NCBI RefSeq assembly: GCF_963678975.1
Contig: NC_089280.1
Span: 2,555,001-2,619,000 of the forward strand
DNA length: 64,000 nucleotides
Reading direction: 5' to 3'
Source: Dysidea avara
Lineage: Eukaryota; Porifera; Demospongiae; Dictyoceratida; Dysideidae
Translations under genes and position numbers: made by a program
Shown: positions 54,611-64,000 of the stretch, in pieces
How positions within the stretch are numbered: the first letter of the stretch is position 1
How the letters are laid out: every line of letters begins with the position of its first letter
The notes under the pieces: generated by a model
Databases searched by the model: none
The model's input: only the letters and a program-made list of their open reading frames with translations
Told to the model about the DNA's origin: nothing

Positions 54611-56939
54611 CACTACTCAGTGGACAATATATCCATGCTATTACCATGAAATTCCCATGATCCTCGTGAAATACCCATGAAAGTTATAGTTGGTATTTTT
54701 CATGGGTAATGAAATACCCATGAAATGCATGGAGCAAAATAATGTACCAATGCGGAACAACCCATGAACGAGTGAGTTTTCATGGGTTGGTACATATCAA
54801 ACTAGTCTGTACATTTTGTCAAATGAAGCCATATGCGTATTTCGTTTTTCAATACATTTTGTACGCAAAACACATGTTTTTAAAGCGTAAAGTTTCATTA
54901 CACCTTACACATTAGACTTTTCCAAAAAAAACGGGTGGAATTAACAATTTCTAACCTTCAGCTTTCTTTTGTTCAATACAATTTTATCACAATTCAACCG
55001 GGAAGTCACTGCTCTTGCAGACTAAAGTCCGTTGATTGCAAATAACTCCCATACATTGCATATTGACAAGGGGGTGTCACTCCAATATACACTGTACTAC
55101 GATCTGCGACCGCGGTCAAAGCTAAAGGTCAATGAACAAGACCGATTTTTCATGAAGAACAACGGTCAAGCTATTTTCCCAGCACGGTCAAAGCTTTGCG
55201 AGTAAGCAGTGCACGAAAATATAGCGAAAATAAACGGAAACAGGTTAGTGGTCAAGACAAAATATCGATAAAAGTCAACGGTCAAAATCGAAAATCGATC
55301 TTGACCAGCTTTGACCGCGGTCGCAGATCGTAGTACAGTGCTTATTGGAGTGACACCCCCTTGTATTGATGATTGCGCATGGCTCAATTATCGCGATGAT
55401 TCTAAGTCACACATGGGGAAATCCCTATTAAAACGGGTAGCATTATTTAGAGCAGTCTAGCAGCAACAGGTTGGTGTGAAATTTATGTGGATTGCGACAG
55501 TATTTGCCAGTGCTCTCGTGGGTTAAACATTTGTAACAAAAACTCCATATATTTGAATGGACACACGAAATACCTACTTCCCAGAGAGCTACTTTTCGGA
55601 TGCTACTCGATGCAACAGGGGTTCTAGTGGACTGAGGTTTGTAGTAATGTATTTTATATCACGTAGGAAGAGAGATTCTACTGGTAACTCAGTCAAATTT
55701 TCGTATACGCGTAATTTAATTTTTGCGGTAAACTTGACACAAGTTTTGATATGATGTATGTACAACCCATGAAAAACCTGTGAAATCACACCAATGAAAA
55801 TATGTGGAAAGCCTATGAAATTCATTCATAGGTAGCGATTCCGGGAGAATTTTAAAATTAATGGAAACAGTTTTTATTTAGTATAGCCTTGTGCAGTACT
55901 ACCTAAGGATCTCATAAACGCTTAGTTTTTAAAAATCCGTCATAGGATGGTGGAGTTATAAGCAATTTTGTCCTGGAAAATAGGCAAAATTTTCTCCGTA
56001 TCTTTCCATTGAAAATAGTCCCAAAAATGGCACAATTGAATGTCTGCTTATAACTGAGCTTTGCAATAACATTTTGAACTTCTATTTTCTGTTATCAATA
56101 CCTTAATACATGGACCACAGTGTAACCGTACTTGTAAGACCCTCTGAATAAAGGTCACCTCCACTAAATAGTTGCATGCATTTAGGATCTTGCGGATGGC
56201 AAAGCAGCATACACATGGTGAAGTGCAACCACTCTGTAGCAGTCACCTCCACTCAAAAATACAATGTGCATGCAAAGCAAGGAGCTGTACTGGTGATTTA
56301 TAGTTGCTTATATGATTATTTTTTCTCTTAATGTACAGCTCCTTGACAGCCACCAAAATGGTGCATCAAAGAGATGAGCTATTTGTGGTGCAAATTTGCT
56401 AACTTTTAGCATAGTAATATTGAAAACTACATGTACAAAAATGCTCACCTTGGTGTAACTAACATGTGCTAGGTCGTTTCTTGCAAAGAGAACATTACAT
56501 TGTGGTGGCTATATTGCAAAATAATTTTATAATTGGCATATTTGTAGCAGAAAACTAAGTGTACCATCGTATTCCTTGCCCCCAGAAACCCTAGAAATGA
56601 TCCAATTGTTTGATCAATCACTCGTACGGCAGTGAATTGATTGTGCCAACTCTCCAATGGAAGATTCACGGAGAAAATTTATGCAAAATTTACGGAATTC
56701 CGGAATCGCTATCATAGGTTTTCCACAGGATTTTCATTGGTGTGATTTCACAGGTCTTTCATGGGTTATACATACATACAAACCCATGAAAACTCACTCG
56801 TTCATGGATCCAATATTTTACCCCAGAATTTCATGGGTATTTCAATACCCATGAAAAACTTATCAACTGAAACTTTCATGGGTATTTCACAGGATAATGG
56901 GAATTTCATGGTAATAGCGTAGATTATTATCCAGTAGTG
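54611..56939. mobile_element. CACTA-like transposon, 2.3 kb, non-autonomous
   Basis: Begins CACTACTCAGTGGACAATA and ends CCAGTAGTG, with 3-bp duplications TAA at 54608-54610 and 56940-56942. Terminal arms of about 200 bp full of ACCCATGAAA motifs are inverted copies. A second internal inverted pair lies at about 55760-55860 and 56685-56775. No transposase found. Carries a nested MITE. Confidence 0.85.
55067..55363. mobile_element. MITE nested in the CACTA element
   Basis: Ends CAAGGGGGTGTCACTCCAAT in perfect inverted orientation, with similarity continuing for about 57 bp (ACTACGATCTGCGACCGCGG). Flanked by TATTGA at 55061-55066 and 55364-55369. Repeated CGGTCAA motifs inside. Confidence 0.85.
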
Positions 56940-56974
56940 TAAAGTAAAGCAGGACAAATGCTGAAAAAAATGGA

Positions 56975-57478
56975 CTGGAGTGATGGAATGGAATGTAACG
57001 GTATAATTTCACCTAGTGGTAGCCTCTTTTATATAAAGATCACCTCTTTAAAGGCCGTTGTACTATAATGTCTAAAATTATATGCTACTTATGGTTTTAT
57101 AGAGTGTAGTTATCCCGTCTTATTGATTAATTGTGTGCCACATGCCTAGAAAAGTCAGAGTAATATCTGATTTGTGATACGACCCCATGCAAAACAGCTT
57201 GGCTGTACAAAAGGATACATACGTCTACAGACTCCACAAAACTAAAAGTAACTGGCAACAAAAGGAGCTAATATCTGGTAGGGCCAAGAAATGAATGTTA
57301 ATAGCTACTGGGAACTTCAAACTTTGATCCTTTATCATTGACTATTATAGTCTTGCTGAATTCCCTTTAACTCTAATTGGCTAGTAATCTGGTCTTTATT
57401 AAGAGGTGGTCTTACAAAGAGGTGACCACTAGGTGAAATTATCTAATAACCATTCCATTCCACCAAATCCAGACACCC
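56975..57478. mobile_element. GTCTGGATT-family MITE, left end truncated
   Basis: Inverted arms share ATGGAATGGAATG and TTTCACCTAGTGG. The right end reads CCAAATCCAGACACCC as in the 19420 element. The left terminus is missing next to the CACTA element. Confidence 0.65.
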
Positions 57479-57764
57479 TAGCACAGATGTTCCCCTAGGG
57501 CACATAGCTACACTGTCCAGCATCTTTGGACCCCTTATGTTTCACAGAATAGCACAGATCATAGCTACTAACATTGCTTGCTCCATATGCATCTGTCTGA
57601 CTATCACCTCAAAACCATCTTCTCCTTAAACTTCAACCACCTCATGTAGTGGGAAAATACTTGACCAGTGACCATGAAGCTGAACATATTGAGAAACATG
57701 TAACCACATGACGTGTATACCAGGTCAATTGCTTCAACCACCACTGTTTATAATATATACTCAA

Positions 57765-58805
57765 CTAGAAGATGCTTATTTTTGTCGTTTCTATAGAAAT
57801 TTTCACAAAGACTGACCTTTCAGATAAACAAACAAGTTATTAGATTGTTTGTAGCATTCAAAATCAGCATAATTTTAACACCTGTAATTAATATCCAAAA
57901 AGTGGTCACGTGACCAAAAATCCCATAATGGCTGTACAGTGATCCTGTGCATAGAAATAAGAAGTTGCCTTCTTTCATTAAATTTTCACACAAACTGACT
58001 GCTAATAATTATAAAACAAACACGTGCTAATTTATTATAACTTTGCAGTCTCTGCCTATTGCTTTCAATGTCAGTATGTGTAAATATCCAAAAAGTGGTT
58101 ACATCACCAACAATCCCTTAAACAGCTAGCTATATTGGATGCAGGGCCGCCCAGAGAAATTAAGGGGCCCAGGGCAAAGAGTTAAAGTGGGGCCCCAGAG
58201 GCAAGAAGATTTCCATTCTGAATCACAACTTCACCCAAGCTGTAAGTTGAAGACCAAAAAAAAAAAAAGGTCATGACCTGCTGACAATGACAATAGCTAT
58301 CCCTCACCAACCACACCTCCTTATCTATAAGCTTGCTACACCGCTCCTCTGAAGAATACTGTGACTGCTCTATTAGATCTGGCTGCTCTATTAGAGTATA
58401 TCGATCTTTTAAACAGGTATTCATGGGACCTCCTGGGGCCCCTTTCAGGCTGGGGCCTGGGGCAAAATGCCCCAGTTGCCCCCCCCCCCCCCCTTTCCCT
58501 GTGGGCGGCCCTGATTGGATGTGCTTGCATGTATACATGCTTGAGAAGTCTTCATTTATTATAATTTTGGCTTAGATCACTCTATAACTATACAAAAGTT
58601 TTGAGTATACTTCCCAATGTAGGAATTTTTGGTCATGTGACCATTTTTGGATATTATATTATGCGTGTTAAAATTGTGGTGACATTGAATGCTACAAACA
58701 ATCCAATTAAAAATTAGCACTTATTTGTTTTATCTGAAAGGTCAGTATGTGTGAAAATGTCCAGAAACAACAAAAAGAAGCACCTTCCTATTTTGAGTGA
58801 AAACC
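57765..58805. mobile_element. Foldback element interrupted by a hAT MITE
   Basis: Arms at about 57765-57925 and 58620-58800 share GACCTTTCAGATAAA, GATTGTTTGTAGCATTC and AATATCCAAAAA in complement. The middle is occupied by the element at 58142-58513. Confidence 0.75.
58142..58513. mobile_element. hAT-like MITE with CAGGGCCGCCCA ends
   Basis: Inverted ends CAGGGCCGCCCAGAG / CAGGGCCGCCCACAGG and perfect 8-bp duplications ATTGGATG (58134-58141, 58514-58521). GC-rich interior with a run of about 15 C. A fragment of the same family is visible at about 42800-42860. Confidence 0.9.
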
Positions 58806-58829
58806 CTATAGCTATAGTGCCATCATTTA

Positions 58830-59190
58830 GAAGTAGTGGATCAGCATAACTACCTAGGAGTCAGACTACACTGTAAGTTAACAAGGCAACTATAAAGTTT
58901 TACTTATAATCAAGTGTACACTATACACAGGTAAAAGAATTTGAATCACCAGTTATCAAATATCTGCAGTTGTATGAGAAAATTAATATGCTTGATACTA
59001 TTGACAAAGAGCAGCAAGATATGTCATGGGAGACCATAAATTTGATTGGTTAACAAGCAGCTGATATCTGCATTACACTGAACAGTGTCACTTTAACAGC
59101 AGTAGACTTACACGCACCATGTTTGTATCCTTGAAAAATAAATTCTTCCATTCTTCCACCAAAATATGGTCAACATGCCTCCATACTTAC
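58830..59190 (+). mobile_element. LINE reverse transcriptase fragment
   Basis: Broken frames read QHNYLGVRLHCKL and RAARYVMGDHKFDWL, the C-terminal part of a LINE ORF2. At least one in-frame stop. Dead copy. Confidence 0.7.
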
Positions 59191-59830
59191 ATGTAACACC
59201 TGCCAATTCCACCCTCTCCAGTTTGCAGTATACATACCATGATCATCCACTACATATTGCACTGGCTCTGTGAATACCAATTAATCTTTTACAGACAAAT
59301 GTGTAATTAGGTATATAAATTCTGACTAAATACTTGTGTACATGAATGAGCTGAAAATTGGACTTTCAGAAAGGCTATAAACAACTGGTTTACATAATAA
59401 GATGATAAACTGCAATGCCTGTATGCAGTGAGCACACATTAAAAGCAGATCTCCATGCAGTTGTATGGCTCTTGTCTTGAGTGCAAGCTATCTGGGGTTC
59501 AAGTCACCATTGGTCTGGGGTTTAATCAAATAGTGATGTAAAGATACCGATTCACTGTATTAGCCTCCTCACAAGTTGCTAGGAATGGTTAGGTGCATTT
59601 GTAGCTGGTCATGAAAGTTTATGGCAACAATTTAACCACATGAATAACTACAATCAGGATATAATATGGTGGTGAATCCACTTCCCACTCATGTTACATA
59701 CAAGCAACATCAAAGTTTCTGTAGTAAAATATACTTTAGTAAAGAAGCAACTAGACACAAATTAAGTTTCAGTTATGCACAATTGATATATAGCAAACTA
59801 TTGTTGAAATAGAGTAACATACATGTCAAC
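59191..59830. other. Intergenic, possible SINE trace
   Basis: GGGGTTCAAGTCACC near 59493 resembles a tRNA B box, but no convincing A box is present. Nothing else recognised. Confidence 0.3.
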
Positions 59831-61120
59831 TTAAAAATACATCCACGTAGTGAAGTACACTAGTGGGTGATCAGTTTGAACAGTATACCCACTGGCCAAC
59901 AATACAACACAAGGGAGGCCACTTGGAGGTCTCATAGTAACATTAACATAACTACTATCTTCTTCAATGACTACTTGACCATCAATATGTTCCTCAGGTT
60001 AACCACCAACACTGGATACAAACCCCTTGGTGCTCATCGCTTCTTGTAAACCAAACAGGTTTGCCATCACGCTTGACTGGTACGGGTTAGGAAGGAGCTT
60101 ACAGGAAAAGTCATTTTTAGTAATGACATCACTGAGGCTTAGTTGATACACTTTCCCTGACTTGTCCACGATATTCAGTTTCCCTCCAAGTGGGAGTATT
60201 GTGGTCACTATATAAATAACAGTTAACCTTTATGACAAGTTCACAATAATATGTGCTCAGGTGTGGATTCAAAAGTTGAAAAGGGGAGGGTACACCCAGA
60301 AGAGGTACAAATTCTCAAATTAATTGCATATTTTTTTACAGCACCTTATTTTCCAGTTGTTGGAATTTGAGTGAGATACTAGTCAACAAAATCTTTAATA
60401 TAAAATATTGTTATATAGTGATGCAGATTTGCTTACAGTAGATGAAATGACCCTGGAATAATCTTGCTGTAAAATCGAGTGTACATTAAGCTAGATAACT
60501 TTTCACCCTCGCCTTCACTTTGGTGTATCCCAGAAGAGGCACAACACACTCACATGAGCTAATAGAATTTGTACAGAGTAATTTTAAAAGCTAATTCAAT
60601 AAAAACTAGGTTCAAATCGAGAGCTTTTCCTATCCATAATATGATGGTGCAGTGAACTCCAGTAGTTTGATATTGGTATGCACAGTAATTGGAGATGTCA
60701 TCTCATTAAAAGTTTACTGCATGAAATGGAGGACATAAATTATGACAAAAATAGAATAGAATAGCCATGGTATTACAATAACTGTATTAGACTGTTCTAT
60801 TAAAGTAGCTATCTGGGAAATCTGGAGAGGGTAATGGAGGATGCCCCATGCCCCTTCTACGAACACCTACCTTAATAAAGCCAAGTATCTCAAGCCAAGT
60901 ATCCCACATGCATAGCACTACTGTAGCTACCAAGTATGTTACAATTAAAGCATGGGGGACTTTCCCTATTCTGGATCTGCCATTGCTTTACTATCATGGT
61001 GAAGCTAACCTGTTGAGGTGAGATGTGATGGTTTTATCACAGTAGTCAAAGTTGGCTTAACACTCCAACAAGAAATATTAATTTTACATCTTGCACACCT
61101 TGCAGATGGCTGCATTATGA
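59831..61120 (-). pseudogene. Gene D: decayed ROCO/LRRK WD40 C-terminus
   Basis: Exon 21 equivalent at 60207-59831 (377 nt, the same length as in gene A): TILPLGGKLNIVDKSGKVY, STKGFVSSVGG, then an in-frame TAA at 60001-59999, after which homology continues in the same frame (VVLLASGYTVQTDHPLVYF) to a normal stop. The end of exon 20 is at 61120-61010 (ISCWSVKPTLTTVIKPSHL), with about a dozen residues deleted before it and a donor GTTAGC after it. No upstream exons were found before gene C. Either a pseudogene or, less likely, a shortened C-terminus. Confidence 0.8.
60210..61009. other. Intron-like spacer of pseudogene D, nothing recognised
   Basis: AT-rich, no repeat with clear ends. Confidence 0.4.
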
Positions 61121-61777
61121 TATCATTACTTTTTGTCGTACTGAAACCATATATGTGATGGTATAGTGTGGGCATTATATTAGATATAAGCTATTTCAGG
61201 TAATGTGGTAAATAAACTGAAACCATGTATATATGCAATAGTATATAGTATGCAGTATAAGATGAGTATAATACAGGATTTATATTAAGGCTTCTTTGTA
61301 TTCAATAAGCCACTGGAAATACCATTTTATATCCCACCTTTTTCACAGTGTAAGTGTGAAAAAAAGAATCTCATTCCATCGAAAGTAAGTGCTAATGTTT
61401 TACATACTTGTTTAGTTAATTGTTATGTACCAAAGGAAATTAAATCACTTTGTGGCTGAATGCTGATTGGCATGCACTTTCAATCATGTCACCATTGCCT
61501 ATTCTTGTTAACAAAATTAAAAATCCAATGTCGGCACAATATTATAATACAGTGATAGCCCAAGGCACCTACATATATTCTCTCAGTAATGAAAAGTGCA
61601 TGAGATAAATATATTGACAAGCAATATAATTGACAAGCAAAAATTATTGGTACACAAATAAAATACAAATTGCCACAACTATAGATATTGTGCATGCGTG
61701 TGCTTATTTATAACAATCTCTACACAAATGTGCAGTCAACTATTTATACACTGCACAACTGCACAGTCCACGCTCCT

Positions 61778-62142
61778 TCAAGTCTTTGGAAGAACCCATA
61801 TGATAAAATACAAATTTTGGTCAGAAATGTCATTATTGGATTTAAAAAGATCTTGATATCCAGCTCCCATGCCAAGCAAAACATCACAGCAAACATCTAG
61901 TCTCAATGAGTTGTCATCAGTTAAGTTAGATACACTACCTATGTTAGTTAGAAACCCCTTGGTGTTCATTCTTCCATGCAACACAAACAAATGGTCGAGT
62001 AACGCTGACTGATGGTGACAGAGCAAAAGGCTACAATGATAATTGGCACTGTCACTGATTGCTTCATCCAGACTGATACTGTATACACTTCCGATAGTAT
62101 CTGTGACATATAAGGTAGCCCCAAGTGGAAGGATGATGCTAG
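61778..62142 (-). CDS. Gene C exon 21
   Basis: 365 nt. Ends YFIIWVLPKT and stop exactly as gene B. VLLGMGAGYQDLF conserved. Confidence 0.88.
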
Positions 62143-63194
62143 CTACAGAAATATAACACTGGGGTAATAAATTTTACATACTACAGCATAAACGTACCTG
62201 GTGAATGAAGATGATCTAGTTTGATCACAGTGACTAGTGTCGGTTGATCTCCAACACTCCAGCAGGAAACGACACTTCCACAATTGTGTAGCGCATACAT
62301 GTAGACAATATTATTTGTAGAGTGGGTACAAGACTTCAAATGCATGACGCTGGAGTCTTGTGGGATATCTGCAGAGTTTGTGTGGGCACTAAATGTTGCT
62401 TTCACGTATGGCTGAGAATTGCCTTGAGGAGTAGTGATAACTTTAATGGTGTTAAGATCACACCCACACCACAAATCATTGTTCGCACTTTTACACACTT
62501 CAGCAGTACACATCTGTGGTCCTGAAGTTGAAATGGTGGAAACAATGTTGGCTTTAAAGTTACTTAAGTCATCATTATGCAATGCAAAGGTTGGCTGAAG
62601 ATTTACAAAAGTTATAACACCACTCTTGTATGCTAGAGCCAGTAGCCTAGCCTGACCATCAATGGTAATCATCTCAACCAAATTTTCATCATCAAACTTA
62701 AAATTTTCTGTTTGGTGTACAATGCTGAGAGTAGTGGCACTAACAACTGTTATTGTTCCATGTTGTGATGCCATCCACACATGCATGCCAAGCTGACACA
62801 TGGATAGAACAGGAGTCTCAACTTGTATGGGAGTGTCCTGCAGAGGTTTGGTGAAGGTTATCATACAATGTACATGTCATGGAGTATCACCCACCTCAAA
62901 CAAGTTAACATGACTGTAACTCTCTAGTTTAACAAATTCGTATACAGACACTTCACAATCCCCATCATTGGTGGTATGAGCCAACCACAGTGACTGTTGA
63001 TCCTCAACAGTAACAACCAGCGCAGCAGATACTGCACTGTATGGTAGTTCAGTGTTGTAAGTGTTTGTCAGTTTGAGACAATCTGGTGATTGGAGTACGG
63101 AAACTATTTCATGAGCAGTTGGCCTGGCAACATACTCTTGAGCCCAACAGTTCACCACTAGTTCTTTCAGGATGATCGGGTACTTTGGATCCTC
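61778..63194 (-). CDS. Gene C: ROCO/LRRK1-like paralog, last three exons
   Basis: Partial gene. Exons 19 (63194-62895, 300 nt), 20 (62837-62198, 640 nt) and 21 (62142-61778, 365 nt) are all open with canonical splice sites, and lengths equal those of gene B apart from one extra codon in exon 20. The product covers the end of the kinase domain (NCWAQEYVARPTAHEI) and the WD40-like C-terminus. It is a very close relative of gene B. Earlier exons (18 and upstream) should lie beyond 64000, because a copia-type element sits in the intron. Whether a full gene exists cannot be seen here. Confidence 0.85.
62198..62837 (-). CDS. Gene C exon 20
   Basis: 640 nt. HVWMASQHGTITVVSA and LWCGCDLNTIKVI. One codon longer than in gene B (extra Asp in HNDDLSNF). 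Donor GTACGT. Confidence 0.88.
62895..63194 (-). CDS. Gene C exon 19
   Basis: 300 nt. EDPKYPIILKELVVNCWAQE, then the kinase end and first propeller strands. Acceptor TTGTAG, donor GTGGGT. Confidence 0.88.
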
Positions 63195-63408
63195 CTACAA
63201 GTAAAGTATTCGTGTTAAAGTATTTACAAGCAAGGACGTAACCAATAAACAAATTGATCTCATAAAATGTTTGAGATTTACTGAAATATGCACTGACACA
63301 CTGCAATCCTCAGATATACAAAAAGAAATAGTGAAAGTTCTATTGAACTGTATGCATACACATGCACACACTTAGACTTAATGTATGTATTAGCTTTAAA
63401 CTATTCAT

Positions 63409-63659
63409 TGTTGTATTAGTTATTCACACCTTGATTCTTAGCTACCGTGGTTTTGTATAGGAATTTTAATCTGTGTAATAGGCCACATCTTTTGTTCTAT
63501 TGTTCTGTGTAGTTTTGATTCTTTTGGCTTGTACTTCTACATTGTAGTTGTTGTGTTGTGTTGCTAAACTTTGATACTGATTGTTGTGTTACTCTTCACG
63601 GTCTTCCCAGCTAAGTAGTGGCATCTGGCAGCTTGCGCATGAGAACACCCCTGCTAACA
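63409..63659 (+). mobile_element. Putative 5' LTR of a copia-type element
   Basis: Starts TGTTGTATTAG and ends ..AACA directly before the primer-binding site, giving a 251-bp LTR with TG..CA ends. The 3' LTR is outside the window, so the start is inferred. Confidence 0.5.
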
Positions 63660-63673
63660 GGTTATGGGCCCAG
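63660..63673 (+). other. Primer-binding site for half-tRNA initiator Met
   Basis: GGTTATGGGCCCAG is the complement of the anticodon stem-loop of eukaryotic initiator tRNA-Met (CTGGGCCCATAACC). Copia elements use a cleaved 5' half of this tRNA as primer. It sits directly after the LTR end. Confidence 0.8.
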
Positions 63674-63773
63674 TGCCACACTAAGTGATGATTTAGTGAT
63701 AACTCTCCTGCTAACAGGTAATCGTTGACAAGAATCTAGGCAAACTCAGCTGGACTGATGGAACTGAAGCCTA

Positions 63774-64000
63774 ATGGCAGAAATTAAAACTGTCCTAATA
63801 TCACTGAACGGAAAGAATTATCTGATGTGGAAAGTACAATGCTGGATGGCGTTAATGAGGGACAGTCTTTGGGGTATAGTCAATGGAACTGAGGTAGCGC
63901 CAGGCGAAGACAAAGCAGAAGGCCGAACGAAGTTTTTTGCATGGGGAAATCGCGCCCTCGCGATAATTGTGCTTGCTGTAGACCCGTCGTTATTATATCT
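63774..64000 (+). CDS. Ty1/copia-type Gag, N-terminus (runs off the window)
   Basis: Open frame from ATG at 63774 to the edge with no stop. LISLNGKNYLMWKVQCWMAL and DSLWGIVNGTE are hallmarks of copia Gag (UBN2/DUF4219-like N-terminal region: LNGxNYxxWKxxM...LWxxVxG). The element sits in the intron upstream of gene C exon 19, opposite in orientation to gene C. Intactness of pol is unknown. Confidence 0.82.
   Translation, partial: MAEIKTVLISLNGKNYLMWKVQCWMALMRDSLWGIVNGTEVAPGEDKAEGRTKFFAWGNRALAIIVLAVDPSLLY

Larger units (their letters stand above)
61352..63328 (-). repeat. Segmental duplication, C-side copy
   Basis: Counterpart of 27722-29690: exons 19-21, two introns and 3' flank aligned with few differences and only small indels. 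Confidence 0.85.

Noticed and set aside
63774..64000. Start of a host gene on the plus strand
   Set aside because: The protein matches copia-type Gag and follows a tRNA primer site and LTR-like sequence.

Overview
This window looks like nuclear DNA of an early-branching animal. My best guess is a demosponge. The genes have many introns with GT..AG boundaries, including very short ones of 44-60 bp beside kilobase introns full of transposon remnants. Base composition is AT-rich, and there are no bacterial-style operons. The species assignment is an inference; nothing in the sequence names it.

The coding content is one gene family. Gene A (+ strand, 366-25091) and gene B (- strand, 50987-28147) are complete tail-to-tail paralogs of the ROCO/LRRK family with LRRK1-like architecture: ankyrin repeats, leucine-rich repeats, Roc GTPase, COR, protein kinase and a C-terminal WD40/beta-propeller-like part. 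I rebuilt both from splice sites. Each has 21 exons with the same intron positions and phases, and the joined exons stay in frame throughout (about 2057 and 2033 residues). Gene B keeps the Roc nucleotide-binding motifs. Gene A has lost the P-loop and the DxxG glycine but keeps the kinase residues, so the pair looks like a GTP-binding kinase and a pseudo-GTPase kinase. A third family member, C (- strand, exons 19-21 only, 63194-61778), is a recent segmental copy of the 3' end of B and its flank. Its 5' part should lie beyond the right edge. A fourth, D (- strand, 61120-59831), is a decayed remnant with an in-frame stop.

Layout: 1-365 promoter of A with a consensus CRE site; 366-25091 gene A; 25092-28146 intergenic with two foldback repeats; 28147-50987 gene B; about 51000-59830 transposon-rich intergenic DNA; 59831-61120 pseudogene D; 61778-63194 end of gene C; 63409-64000 start of a Ty1/copia-type retrotransposon that extends past the window.

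Introns and spacers hold many non-autonomous DNA transposons. Several have exact target-site duplications that I could read: hAT-like (8 bp), CACTA-like (3 bp), a TTAA element and a pogo-like TA element. There are also large palindromes (one lying between two same-strand CTGC microsatellites), a repeated foldback-plus-ORF family, LINE 3' ends and tRNA-derived SINE remnants. Exon 19 of A, B and C is almost identical at the nucleotide level while neighbouring exons have diverged strongly, which points to gene conversion between the inverted paralogs.
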